Positions 13,561 to 25,531 of a stretch of DNA of 64,000 bases are shown in pieces (the first letter of the stretch is position 1; every line of letters starts with the position of its first letter). Source of the DNA: Sipunculus nudus. Lineage: Eukaryota; Annelida; Sipuncula; Golfingiida; Sipunculidae. The stretch spans positions 5,890,001 to 5,954,000 of the forward strand of contig CM049310.1 of NCBI GenBank assembly GCA_026874595.1. The letters are read 5' to 3'. The position numbers and the translations under genes are program-made. The notes beneath the pieces were generated by a model. The model searched no databases and had not been told where the DNA came from. It saw only the letters and a program-made list of their open reading frames with translations.

Positions 13561-13760
13561 CAGTGGAACCTGTTTGAAAGACCACCTGTCTAATAAGACT
13601 ACCTGTCTAATAAGACCACCTGTCTAATAAGACCACTTGTCCATTAAGACCACCTTTGAAAGAACCAAAAGCATTCACATTAGTTAAAACTGACCTGTCA
13701 GAGTCTCAAATAAGACCACCTGTGAATTAAAACCATTTTAGGCCAGTCCCACATGTCTTT
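13561..13760. mobile_element. truncated pogo/mariner-like MITE (left end)
   Basis: Starts TA|CAGTGGAACCTGTTTGAAAG, then contains about four copies of a 17-bp motif (GACCACCTGTCTAATAA) and a short match to the middle of the complete related element at 48509-48731. The right inverted repeat is absent, so this is a 5' fragment. The CAGTGGAACC start after TA is characteristic of Tc1/mariner-pogo MITEs. Confidence 0.6.
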
Positions 13761-14356
13761 ATATAAGGCAGGTTTAATTGAAGTTTGAACTAACTACTAG
13801 GGCTGTATCAATATAGCGATATATTGATATGAATCGATACACAACGCCGATACGATAACCGAAATGCGTTGAATGCTGTATCGGTTGTATCGATGTAAAA
13901 CATTGGGATAACATAGGGATATGACTCTAAGTTTAAATATAACCCTGACGATTTATAAAGCTAAATGCACTGTATATTTGTTGCTTTGGCTTTTAAGACT
14001 TAATAAGAAATGTTTACACGCATGCACGTCAGTATTTCCATGACAAGCAGGTGCATGTAAGTGATCATGATAATAGGAAAATGATACTGACTTTCCTCTT
14101 TATTAATGAAATCGATATTCACATCACATATTGGTGCTAGGAACAAGGTACATTCACGTCTATATCCTATATCCTATATATATACTTCTTTATATATATA
14201 TAGAAGGTAGAGTTACCCTCCGTTGTAAAGTGCTCTATAGCCTACAGATGATCGGGTCAAATCCCGTGAAACAGACTTTAGTGAATTTACAGTGTTGTTT
14301 TTCTTCAGTGTTATATATGTGTGTGTGTGTGTGTCACACTCATTCGCTTTATGATA

Positions 14357-14843
14357 CAGTGAAACCCCGGGCTGCAGGCGGACACCCCTCTAGGGCGGAC
14401 ACCCCGCCTAATGGATACTTTCGGGCTTAAAGAACCCCATTAAGGCCCTGCTACACCGAACGCTGCGCTTTTACAGACCCAGTTCAGAAATGTATATGTC
14501 AAGACGAGTAAGTCCTCTTAATGTCAATCAATGTAAGAATATTATTTTAATAATAGCTAATGACGATAATGTTCCAGTTAATATAAAAAGCCTCATTCAA
14601 AAATAAATAATTAATTAAAACACAACAATCGGTAGCATTAAATTTTATTCACATGTAACATATATTTCAGGTTAAATATTAGGGAAAAATACCGTTTTTT
14701 ATGGTTGATGAAGACCAAACTTGGGTCTCCGACATATTGTCGCAGCCGAACAGCCTGGGCCCGACCCCCTCTGGGGCAGACACCCCGCTATAACGGACAA
14801 ATTGTGCAGTCCCGTGACTGTCCGCACCAGAGGGGTTTCAGTG
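14357..14843. mobile_element. TA-flanked pogo-like MITE
   Basis: Left end TA|CAGTGAAACCCCGGGCTG and right end (reverse complement) TA|CACTGAAACCCCTCTGG form terminal inverted repeats. GCGGACACCCC-type repeats lie just inside both ends. TA dinucleotides border both ends (14355-14356, 14844-14845). There is no coding capacity. The CAGTG start and TA target indicate the Tc1/mariner-pogo superfamily. Confidence 0.75.
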
Positions 14844-14986
14844 TATATCATTTTATCTTTATTTTTATTTTTTTTATTTACGCAGCCAGTCATAGGTTAC
14901 TTGAAACTCCTACATTTCACTTCAGACGTAAAATAAATGGTTATAGCCTGGGGACAAATTCTGTTCACACAGGAGATTGACTAACT

Positions 14987-15190
14987 TCAAAAAAAGCCAT
15001 AAGAATTATCACAAAAAGCATATATAATGCCCACACTGAATCAATTTTCATATCATTAAAAATCCTTAAAATTAATGACATCTTCAGACTAAATATATTA
15101 AAATTTTACTATAATTACTGCCATGAAGCACTACCAAATATTTACAAACATTTAATTTTTCAACAAGGACCAAGACACAAAAAGACATAA
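14987..15190 (+). pseudogene. LINE reverse-transcriptase C-terminal remnant
   Basis: A 67-codon open segment starts SKKAIRIITKSIYNAHTESI and continues through LKILKINDIFRLN and KFYYNY. The 'KKAIRII...AHT.P.F..L.IL...DI..L...KF.Y' pattern is typical of the region after the RT domain in ORF2 of Jockey/CR1-like non-LTR retrotransposons. The frame ends at TAA (15188-15190); homology-like text continues weakly in broken frames, and upstream there is a stop at once. It is therefore a short dead fragment, lying inside the hAT-bounded nest. A 27-base T run at 15308-15334 follows. It is not a poly-A tail on this strand, so it may be unrelated. Confidence 0.6.
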
Positions 15191-15307
15191 AGTCACACAT
15201 AGTCCTCAAGGTTTGATTTGCTACATAAATTAGTCTAAGCAATAAAAAATTTGTTTTTATCAATAACAAACTATAATTTCAGTAATTCAAGTTGTTAATC
15301 TTCCCAG

Positions 15308-15334
<27 letters not shown>
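15308..15334. repeat. poly-T tract
   Basis: Twenty-seven consecutive T bases inside the hAT-bounded nest. On the minus strand it reads as poly-A and could mark the tail of a retro-inserted sequence of that orientation. Confidence 0.9.
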
Positions 15335-15340
<6 letters not shown>

Positions 15341-15696
15341 TTCCTCAATAAATCAAATAGTCTCAAATATTAAGAATGTATAATCATTTAACCTCCATAT
15401 TTATGTACAATTTCTCTCTCTCCATGTTTCATGCACAGTGGGCTGTTGTGTCAGCGGATTAAAATCCTAAACAACAGTCTCCAGACATAATAAAATAAAA
15501 ATATTGACATACTGAATATATTTTGTATGGCAGCATTACTTTTATGTTGAATAAAATATTTCTCTCTCTCTCTCACTCACACACACTAATGGATTCATAT
15601 TCACAGAAATATACAAAACTGTGTAATTACATGCATGACACAAAAAAAATACAGCCAATGATCTTTCCCATCAAATGCAATAAAACTATTTGTGCA

Positions 15697-15710
15697 GGGG
15701 GGGGGGGGGG
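15697..15710. repeat. poly-G tract
   Basis: Fourteen consecutive G bases. Confidence 0.95.
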
Positions 15711-15863
15711 ATGCAAAGGGCTCAAAGAAGATTGAGATTTTGGTAGTTTTAATTAGATAGATTTCGGTTTCAGAATTCAACTGGTCTGTTTATTTATTTA
15801 ATATCAAGCTTAAGCTGCTCAACTTTGGTGCATAGCATACGGATTATGTGGTAAATTAAAATG

Positions 15864-15865
<2 letters not shown>

Positions 15866-15919
<54 letters not shown>
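15866..15919. repeat. (TA)n microsatellite and transposon target
   Basis: About 27 TA units end exactly at the TGTCA terminus of the Ginger-like element. TATATATA also follows the other terminus at 21545. A 4-bp TATA duplication inside a TA repeat is therefore compatible with Ginger-type insertion. Confidence 0.9.
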
Positions 15920-15922
<3 letters not shown>

Positions 15923-15923
15923 A

Positions 15924-17798
15924 AGGCCCAGATTGCGATCTGGACGGATCTTAGATCTGTCCAGCCCAAATTGCGATCGCAGTTCAGGCTGGCCCAAACT
16001 GCGATCGCAATCCAGGCTGGCCGGATCTTAGATCTGTCCAGCCTATATTGCGATCGCAGTTTAGTCCGGTCCAGATTGCGATCTTGTCTTTCTTGCTTCA
16101 GGATCGCATTCTGGACTGGACAGATCTAAGATCTGTCCAGTCAAGATTGCAATCCTAAACTTGGCCAGCCCATATTACGATCCATGCGATCCAAGTGTTT
16201 CAGCTTGTTAATTTATAGTTATTTTAAAATTTTTAAAAAAAATATGTCAAAATTTTAAAATTTTACTCAGACAAGTACTGATTAAATATGTCAATATTTT
16301 TCACCAATAATATTAAGACTCGTGGCTGTATCAGCTGTCACAAGACTATGTAAATAATCAAAATCTGTATTGCTGGTTCCTAAATTTATGTTAATAAAAT
16401 TAAACTTGCCCATCTCTAGTTTTCTCCTTGTACAATTTATAGGGTATTCTTATGCTTGAGTTATTTTTTATTCTCATAATGGTTTCAAAGCAGAGATTGC
16501 TTTTAATTTTTTTTAATAAAATATTTAAATATGATAAAAAATCAGATCTTAGACAAGTTCTCGTTATGATTTCTGTAATGTTGATAATTGTCATAAGACT
16601 TATGCTATGTCTAATGCTTAGATTGATGTGAAAGTAGTCCAAAGTGAATATAATAGTTTTATGTTTAAATATAAATTAAAGCCATAAAACCAGGTACTTA
16701 TGATCATTATGATCATTCTTATGATTAATTTGTGAAATTTGTAAATTTTGGATTCTCAAGAACTTTGTTTTGCTGAAACTGAATAAATACCAGACATGAT
16801 TAGAATACTTTGCAAATATATTTGAATGCGAATATGAATATATGTACTCCATAATTTCATGCATAAAAATAGGAATACAGGTATAAATGAAAGTATTTGA
16901 ATACAAATGCAAATACTTTCAAAATGTAACCATGAATGTATTCATGAATATATTCTATAATATTATTTTAATAATCATTTATTTCAATTATATTATTAAA
17001 AGATCTTTTCATATGATGCTGTTATTATTTTTAATTTAAATTATATTTGACACAATATTTGTTATTAATTTATAATAAATAGTTATATTATTTAAGTTTT
17101 ATTTTTGGGTAGGAATAACCAGTAATTATTAAATAAAAGTTCTCATTTGTAAAAATCAGACTTACCATGACTGATAATATGGACAGGTTTTTTTTCAAAT
17201 AATTCTACTGTAATGTAGATAAAGTTATATGGCCAAGTCCAAACCAATGTGAAAACAGCACACCATTTCCAGCTGTATATAAAATAAATGACATCAATCC
17301 TCTTCCCTGTCTCCAAGGATATTATCATAATCTTACATAACTTGAGTTAAACACCATCAGCTCATAATGCAGTTTATATTACCACACAAAACCTGAACTT
17401 GCCTACCTCCTCTTCCAAATCATATTTTGTGAGCATATAAAACCCATGGGTTCCTTGTTACCTTTTTTCAACAACCATGCAATACTAAATGAGTTGGTAA
17501 AACAACCAATGTTTCACTCCTGTGATCGTAAAAGCATGGATTGCAATATGGGCTGGTCAAGTTTAGGATCGCAATCTCGGCTGGACTGATCTTAGATCTG
17601 TCACAGACCAGATTGCAATCCTGAAGCAAGAAAGACAGGATCGCAGTCTGGGCCGGACTAAACTGCGATCGCAATCTAGGCTGGACAGATCTAAGATCTG
17701 GCCAGCCTGGATTACGATCGCAGTTTGGGCCGGCCTGAACTGCGATCACAATTTGGGCTGGACAGATCTAAGATCCGTCCAGATCGCGATCTGGGCCT
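15924..17798. mobile_element. non-autonomous element with ~280-bp TIRs and 5-bp duplication
   Basis: Left arm 15924-16195 and right arm 17515-17798 are imperfect inverted repeats beginning AGGCCCAGATTGCGATCTGG. The arms contain many palindromic words, chiefly GCGATCGC and agatctTAagatct-type motifs. TGTCA flanks both sides (15919-15923, 17799-17803), giving a candidate 5-bp duplication that coincides with the first five bases of the Ginger-like terminus it split. The AT-rich core (about 16.2-17.5 kb) has no transposase but is related, inverted, to 51.9-52.57 kb and 54.47-54.55 kb. If the shared CA is counted as part of the TIR the duplication disappears, so its length is not certain. Confidence 0.7.
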
Positions 17799-17975
17799 TG
17801 TCATGGTTGAAATTCAAATCCAGGGGAATTTGAAATTCCCCCAGGGGAAGTTAAAATTGGAAGTTCTCCTGGGGCAACTTACAATTTGAAGTTCCCCTAG
17901 GGGAATTTCAAATTCTACCAGGGGAAACACCAATTGTAAGTTGCCCCAGGAGAATTTTAAATTCCCCAAGGTGTT
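17799..17975 (+). repeat. left TIR of the Ginger-like element
   Basis: About 175 bp in inverted orientation to 21370-21544. Inside, CCAGGGGAA and its reverse TTCCCCTGG recur about every 30-40 bp, separated by words such as ATTTGAAATT and CTTACAATT. The arm therefore has internal inverted repeats and can fold on itself. Confidence 0.75.
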
Positions 17976-19086
17976 ATAATTTAAGAAATTTATTCAAATA
18001 GAGATTGTCTAGTTAAAATTGTACAATAGTTTCTGCTCTCATATATTCAGTATAGAGATAAAACAACACTCAGATAAAAAAGTTTATCAGGTACAGTCAA
18101 GGAACATAAATTGTATCATCCCTAGACAAATGCATAAAAGGCACCTTGCAATAGTATTACCAGTATACATTGCTGGTAAAGTATTCGTTATACTCCAATA
18201 TAATCAGGTACATGGGAGATATTAAATTAAGACAATACTCACAATTTTTCAAATGTTTTATTCATGTACAGTCAAGTGAAATTTTACATGTGCTCTTACA
18301 AGTACATAATTAACAGCTTGAATTATTAATTGTAAAAAGAGTATTCATGCACAATTAAACATTTGTATCATGACATAGTATAGCACACACATTCCGGTAA
18401 GGATTATGTCCAAGGCAAAAAAGCAAAATGAATCGCATATCTAAAATGACAGTCTAGCTATTTAAGGTTTCAGGTAGGTATCACTTTGAGATGAAATGCT
18501 ATCATGCAGCTGCAGTTGTTGAATGAAATCATTGTTTATGTACAGCATTCCATCAGACACTGGGCTTATGTACATGGGAAAAGACCATTAATCACACTCT
18601 TTACACAAAAATTAGTTCAGTCCAAGTCCAACTGTTTAAATACGATTCTGGCAGGTATTACTTCTTGGGTGACACTTGGTACCACAAGCGATGCTGTTTT
18701 TCTTACATCTGCACTTATTAGAAATGTTCCTATTCCTCTTATTCCTCAAGGTTTAATGGATCAGCTTTCTCAAGAGATGGAAATGCACATTCCTCATGTC
18801 AACAAGGTCTTCACAGGCGAATGAGGATTTGATTATGCCTGCAGTTGAATATACGTTGTATGTTGTCTTGTTATGATCTTGTTCTTTAAAATCCAGAACC
18901 TTGCATGGAATGGCCTTCCTTTCTGTATTGGTGTGGTCAGCAGGGTGTATCTGCCCCTATCATGTCTCCTTTACTGTAGGTTCTCTTCAAGCTGCTGCAT
19001 TTCTTTTCGTACCTCTCCTGCTGTTTACTGGTATCTAGTTCTAGCTAGCTTCCTTATCTTCTGATGTGGTGTACTGTCAGTGTCCT

Positions 19087-20667
19087 CTACCACGTCTTTC
19101 TGTCCCAAAGCGCAAACTGTCCCTGGTCAATTTTTTCTTCGAATGGATTTCCAGCTGGAGGAACAAACTCACTAGCCAATACTGCTGTGATGTGTGCTAC
19201 CACATGTGTGTCATGACAAAAGTCCCGACCATGTATGGTTGACATGTTTGGAATTTTGTTTCCCTTTGCTACAACCCTGTCTTCGTGCAGTAGCAACACA
19301 TCTTGTCCACGCTTGAAACCCAGAGTTCTTGATTGCACCCCACTAACTTGTTCCCCTTGTGCATACTGAAGCTCTGCTGGCCCAGGCGCCTGGGATTCAT
19401 AAAATGTTTCTTGGGCTGTCACATCAGTTGTCTCTTGAAGGTTAGAAGTTTCCTGTGTTGGGGGATGTTCTAGTTAGGAGGTATCTATAGCCTAAGTTGG
19501 TTTGTCTTCAGGGATCTCCATATACTGTGTCAGAGGATGTGTCAGTGCAGAGACATTTTCTGTGATCTCAATGTCCTGTGTTGGAAGTTGTGTAGTTGAA
19601 GAGCTATCCAGAGCCAAGGTTGGGAAATCTTCTACAGTGTTATCATTTGTTACTGGTGCAGTGCTGACATCAATGTTGTCCTCATAACTGGTCTTGTGCA
19701 GCTAAAACTTCAAGTTCAGCAATTTGGCTTCTAGCAGCCTGACCAAAGACAGTTTCATAAGGAGTAGTGCCAGTTGTTGTAGATGTTGAAGTGTTTATTG
19801 AATGCACAACAAACTTCAGTCCATTTCCCCATCTGTCACCATTGCTCTCCATCCATTTCCCCAGTTTTGTTTGCAGGTCTCTGTTTGCCCGTTGTACACA
19901 TCCTTGGGACTGTGGATGTCGTGGGTGTCCGTGGATAATGACAAGGCCTGGCCAAGAATTAGTTAAGTTGTTGATCACAGCAGCAACAAATTCCTTCCCA
20001 TTATCTGATTGCAGAATCCGGGGGGGGCTCCAAACATACAGAAAACTTAAGTCAATTTCTGTGCAACTTAAGCAGCTTGTTTTGATTTCAAAGGATAGGC
20101 CCAACTGAATTTAGTGAAGTGATCACGCATGTGCATGATATACTTGAATTCTCCATCTGGACGGCTGCTCATATTTATCAGGTCGACCTGGACACGAGTC
20201 AAGTATCATAGAGAGATGATCGGTCGTCCTGATGGTTGACTGACTGCAGGTTTTCGTACGGAGCAAGTCGCACAAGTCTTCAGAAAGATGCTGATTGCGT
20301 CAAATTTGATCCAGGAGTAATTTGAACAGACTTCATTCCATGTCTTCTCACGACCTGAATGCCCTACTCGTTCATGTCAGCATCTGATTGTGTTGAACAT
20401 CTCCTCAGTTGTTACAACTGGTTGTGCAGTCTTTTTGCAGTACAAAAGCTGTTTGGCTCCAACTCTTTCAAGTTTAAAGTGCTTATTGCACCAGAACTTG
20501 TAGGATGCACCATCTACACATTTTTCTCCTTTCTGCAGCTGTAGGGCAGAGATTGCCTTTTCATAATTGTCCTGACTCAGTGTGAATGTTCTCTGCCAGT
20601 TTTCTTTCAGTTGTTGAACATGTTGATTTAAGAGAGAGTAGAACTCATTCTTCTGATCCAGTGCCAT
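19087..20667 (-). pseudogene. broken Ginger/KRBA2-like integrase gene
   Basis: The minus strand from 20667 begins MALDQKNEFYSLLNQ, as in KRAB-A-domain-containing-2-like integrase proteins. It continues into an H2C2 zinc finger: His in HERVGHSGREKTW near 20375-20340 and CATC near 20260. The DDE core follows: first Asp in RVQVDLIN near 20190, second Asp in LQSDNGKEF near 20000. The third acidic position, normally Glu in G.VERAN, is Gln here (GCVQRAN, codon CAA at 19892-19894). A C-terminal segment with QSRTLGFKRGQDVL lies at 19087-19422. In-frame stops (after NTIRC, after PIISL and before the second core segment), at least one frameshift and more stops near 19.47-19.5 kb break it. It lies inside the TIRs of the element that it would once have mobilised. 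Confidence 0.8.
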
Positions 20668-21369
20668 GATGATTTGTGATTTGTGTTCAAGAAATCACTC
20701 CTTATATATATACCTGAGCTCTTTACATAGTTAACAGTTTGCATGTGAGTCACTCAGGAATATCAAATTATATTTAATTAATGATGAATATTTGATCAAC
20801 TACTTTCAAACCACATTTTATAGTCAACACACAACTAAGTTAGACTAATGATGTTTGACAAATAGAACTTCAAAGCAAGGCACACAAACAGCTGTGAGTC
20901 CTAACTTGCTTCTCATTACAAGAGTTCTTAACACCTTTGCACAACAAACTTACTCTGGGAGCATTAAAGAGTGACCTGATAATTAATCTGTTGCAAACTG
21001 ATCATCAAAGCAATATGTTATGCACAGACAACTGTAGATCTAATCTCTCAGTAATCCAGTTCTTCACACTTTTTCACAACAAACACAGGAGGTTCAGTCA
21101 CCCTTGTCTATTAATTAAGATCATATTCGAACTAGCAGTAATACTGGCAGATAAACAAAATTCTGCCATACTAATAATATAAAAAATGTATATCCCAATA
21201 GTATTAAAAACTCATATTATTAGTAGCACTATAATATGCAAAAATACAATAATAAGGAATTTTGAAGTGCAATATCCCTCTTCCTGTTTCAAAGATAACA
21301 ATTATTTGTAAATAAATATTGTACATATTAATGAAAATAAGGAATTTGCTTTCAGAACATTGACTTTCA

Positions 21370-21544
21370 CACCAGGGGGGAATTTAAAATTCTCCTGGGG
21401 CAACTTACAATTGGCATTTCCCCTGGTAGAATTTGAAATTCACCCAGGGAAACTTCAAATTGTAAGTTGCTCCAGGAGCCTTCCAATTTTAACTTCCCCT
21501 GGGGGAATTTCAAATTCCCCTGGATTTGAATTTCAACCATGACA
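21370..21544 (-). repeat. right TIR of the Ginger-like element
   Basis: Inverted copy of 17799-17975. The two arms match over nearly their whole length, including the terminal TGTCATGGTTGAAATTC. Confidence 0.75.
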
Positions 21545-21694
21545 TATATATAAACAAGAAACAGAGCTTGTATTAAGAAATGATATACAAAGAGAAATGC
21601 AGCGTATCGTCAATACGTATCGGTATCGAATTAACTGTATCGCAATACTTATTGTACCAGATGAGGCGGACCGATACCCAGCCCTACTAACTAC

Positions 21695-24600
21695 TACACA
21701 TACTATACAACAAACCTGTTCAGACACTGAACATAGTTCCATTATATAAATACTGGTATTATTGTTAAACGTCCTAAAGCCTTATATATGCATGACCTCA
21801 AAAATTACAACCTGTAATAGTCTACCATAGCTGAGAGATGAATAACATATGCAGCTTTAATAAACAGTAGAGACTTGTGACTTTCAGAGCTGATCTGAAT
21901 TTGCAGGTGCAAGACCTGGGGCATGAATATTTTGACAGGTTCATTTCAGGAATTTATACATCATAAGCCTTAAGCCTAAAAAAACATCCCACCCCACTTA
22001 ATGAAGAGTTATCCTGGAAGTCATTAAGTATAAAATGCCTTAAGAAGTTTAAATAAAATATTTCATTCTCAATCACTGGACTGCTCATGCTGAACTGTCA
22101 TTGTCACCAGACAAAACTACAAGTAGCTCATAATCATCACTGTAACTGTCACTAACTGACAGGTACCCCTTTCTGAAATAAACCACAGCTAGATATAGAT
22201 TTTTATTATGCATACATGTATAGTTACATATCATTCACCAGGTCATTCACAAACTTGGAATTCCCATTATGTCATTCCACACCTCAGACACAGGTGTTTA
22301 TAAATTTCCTGTATTTAAGAGTATGTCATAAAATAAAAAAAAAAACACCATTTAAGTAATACACGCATTATGAACTTGTCACAACATTCTTTCCCTAGCA
22401 CTCTCAAGCCGGCTCATCTTTGATGTAGCTGGGCCCTTGTTATGTTAATTAGACTCAGGTATGAACAAGTACACACAAAAGTAAGGTACACCTCAGCTGA
22501 CCAAGGCACTCAGTATTACTACCCTGTTCCTGGTATCACTGTTGTACTGACATTTATTTCCCTCCTGTATTGACAAATGGTAGTACAGGTCTGCTTAACA
22601 TATGTCCCAGCCCATCACATACCAACAACATATGTTAACGGCTTGTCCTCAATGTAGTTGTACTATACAGTACACTCTTAACATGTTTTGTGTGTAGCAT
22701 TCAATCATGAGGAACTATTATTTACTGCAGTGTCGGATGTTTTGAGTGCTTCAAATGGGGATTTTTTTCAGTGCATATTTCCATTGATAAAAGTGTTCTG
22801 CCTACTACAACTGTCTGGTATTAATTAGTATTTTTTTTAGCAGTTACCTCTGAGAGACAAAAGGGTTTAACTTTTTTACCTGCCAGGCTGGGTAGCTGAA
22901 AGATAAAATTATCATGCTCCAATGTTTTTTTAACCTGCCTGAAAAATATTCATCTGGGTAGTAAATAGTAAGGTATCCACAAGGAGAATTCATTGAGAAA
23001 TTTCTAGCACAAATATGATAGGAGATCAATAATGCTTTTATTATGAGAAAATGGCCAATTTTTATGACTAACTGACAGAGGGAAATGGTCAATGACACTG
23101 ATTAAATAAAGTAACAACTTTTAAATCTTCAGAAATGGATTAGGTCTTTTGCTTGCCCTGTCTGACAGCTACAGGGTATCTGCCCAACAGTTACAGCCAC
23201 CCGTGTGCAGTCAAGCTAACCTTTTGGTCAAACCTTTGGGAAGACATTAAAAAATTTGTCTTATACATGTTAGAGTTTCCTTACGTTATTTTAATATGTA
23301 TACTACATGTTTAAATGCAGCATCTCAATGCATAGTAAGATTGAGGAATAAAGTTTTATAAACCTGAGTGAACAAAATACATGAAGGGAATTAAGGATGC
23401 AAGCAAAATCTGAGCCATTATGTTACAATTTCATATCATTTTATATTCAATACCTGTTGTCATAATGTTCACTTTAAGTTTCTAAAAGTCATCAGTCCAC
23501 AGACTGCCTTATGATATTAGCCTACTCGGAGCAAGAAGATACTGCTGACCATGTGGTTCTATGTGGTTTGGACAGGAGTCCTTTTATTATTTTATGTTTT
23601 AAGTCTAGTAGTTTCTGCTGGATTTAAACTCAGGGTATTTTAAAGTCCAATGTCATAAGGCTACATTCGTACAGTTGTACCCCTTCTGTGTTGTTGTTTA
23701 ACAATACAGCTCTTTCCTCTGTTCCTGTATTTACCACCTTACAGCATAACCAGTGGTGACCTCTACCAACAGTATGCACACCATTGACACTAATATGAAC
23801 TTCTGCAGTGTAACAACAAACAGACTGACCCGACCCTATCACTAAAATCAGCTGCTTGACAGGTTGACTCCCTAATTCTTTTCCAGGGTTAGGGTACTTT
23901 TCTTCCCACACTCTTAACCACATGAACAGTACTAGACCTGGGGCAAATTCTGAATTTAATCGCAATTGAATTAGAATTGATGGGGAAATTGCATAAATTT
24001 TAATTGCATTGAAACATATGTCCCATGGCTCAGTGGAATTGGACAAATGCTTTAGCTCTGACTTTTCCCTTAAAAAGTTGTTCTCATCTTAGATGATGTC
24101 ATTTTGCAGGTCAGCTATGTGGTGTTTAACTGAAAGCCAACACAGATGCCTCTAAAATGCTCTAATGGGTCAGGGAGCATCATACTCAGTTATCCTCTTG
24201 CCAAGCCTCACTGCCAAGGGCAAGTAAAAGTTCCATAAAATGGTGGTAGGGCAACCAAAAGTGGGCTCCTACTTATCTGACTGGGCAAGTAGGTCTAACA
24301 TTTAAATGTTTACAGTTACACAGAGGCCTCAATCTTTCTTGGAGACACAAAATCATATTGTAATACCTCCTTAAATTATGTGTATGTTTATCTGTGCAAA
24401 TGCTAAAGAGATATATAATTAATGAACAAAGTAGTTCATGAACGTATAACCATCTGAATATGTTTATTGTTAAAAAATAATCATGTGGAACACACTCCTT
24501 GTGCTGGGCTGTGATCACTGACTTTGTGGGACAAATATAAATTCATGTAGGGCAAGTAAAAGTTAAATGTTAATTGCCCCCTACTGGGCAAAATGAAATA

Positions 24601-25531
24601 CTTTCAAAAGCTAATGTCAAGCCCTGCGGGTGAGATAAGGAGTATGGAAAGCTGTTAAATTCCATATACTGGTCCACAGTTGAATACTTGACTATTTGCT
24701 ACATTTCTAATTTTCAGGGTTAAACTAATCCCACACACCATTTGTTGTTTTTTTTTTTAATTTGCTCAAATGGCAAAACAAGGCCCACCACAGAGCAAAC
24801 ATAATTAAATGCAAAAAAGATAAATAAATAAAAACCATTTCATATCTTTATAAATCAAGGAAGTTGGGGAAATGAACGTGATTGATAATGACTGAATAAT
24901 ACAACAAAACAATCGATGAGAACATTCATTCCACTCATCCTGGCTTATCTGTTCATAGATTTAAACTCACTTTTACAGCATGTTCACCCACATAATGGTA
25001 CATTCTCATGAATATTGAAACCTGACAATCCGGTTTTATAAAGTATAATGAAAAAAAGGTGTATTTCTACAGTAAAAATCATATTGATTTTACTGTAAAT
25101 ATTATACTCAAACTTAAATCAATTAAAATTTTACTTGTACTGGTATACAATGCAAGATATAATTCAATTCATAGACCTAACAAATAGACCATGTTGGGAC
25201 ACTTAAGAGGAGTGGGGGGGGGGGGATCTGATCTGACAGAAGATGTGCAGGAGATATATTCATGTGTACAGAAGATTTGTTGGTAAAAGTGCAGTATATG
25301 TGACCTGCCATGCACAACAAACAGGTTTTACTCTTACTTACACTTTTCTTTGATGTTGCCTAATATTCAAGTGAATCTTATCCCAATATAGACATGTTGA
25401 TTGATTGAATCATGAGGTAAGCTCCAAGTGGGAGCAAGAAAAATAAGGACAAATAATCAGGTAAGTAAGTCAATCTTAGACAGGTCACTTATATTGCAGT
25501 TTCAGCAAATTTGATATAGTTGTATGATATA
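21695..25531. other. non-coding stretch, no gene recognised
   Basis: AT-rich sequence with no recognised repeat family. The longest frame in it (138 codons, minus strand, 23630-24046) has no family resemblance and no splice context. G run at 25214-25225. Confidence 0.45.

Larger units (their letters stand above)
15919..21544. mobile_element. Ginger/KRBA2-type DNA transposon (interrupted at its left end)
   Basis: The left inverted repeat TGTCATGGTTGAAATTC starts at 17799; its first five bases are also duplicated at 15919-15923 by a later insertion (15924-17798). The right inverted repeat ends ...CAACCATGACA at 21544. The TIRs are about 170 bp and built from repeated CCAGGGGAA / CTGGGGCAACTT words. 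The element carries a minus-strand integrase-like gene (19087-20667). Ginger elements are cut-and-paste transposons with a Ty3/gypsy-like integrase, ends of the form TGTNR and 4-bp target duplications. TGTCA ends and flanking TATA agree. The original length without the insertion is about 3.75 kb. Confidence 0.75.
13798..21686. mobile_element. hAT-like transposon ends enclosing a 7.9-kb nest of other elements
   Basis: The left end TAGGGCTGTATC and the right end (reverse complement TAGGGCTGGGTATC) are inverted repeats of the hAT type. Both are flanked by the identical 8-bp duplication CTAACTAC (13790-13797 and 21687-21694), the diagnostic target length of hAT elements. GATAC/GTATCG-rich subterminal repeats follow at each end. 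No hAT transposase was found. The interior is filled by other insertions (14357-14843, 14987-15190, 15919-21544), so the original element was probably a small non-autonomous one. Confidence 0.85.

Noticed and set aside
14205-14280. tRNA-like or SINE-like word GGGTCAAATCCC
   Set aside because: It resembles a B box, but no A box at the right distance and no cloverleaf could be drawn.
18504-18824. 106-codon plus-strand frame inside the Ginger-like element
   Set aside because: It runs opposite to the integrase gene and shows no transposon domain. Probably a shadow or decayed sequence.
23630-24046. 138-codon open frame on the minus strand
   Set aside because: It is the second-longest frame in the window, but it shows no domain, no family resemblance and no splice context. 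Frames of this size occur by chance in 64 kb.
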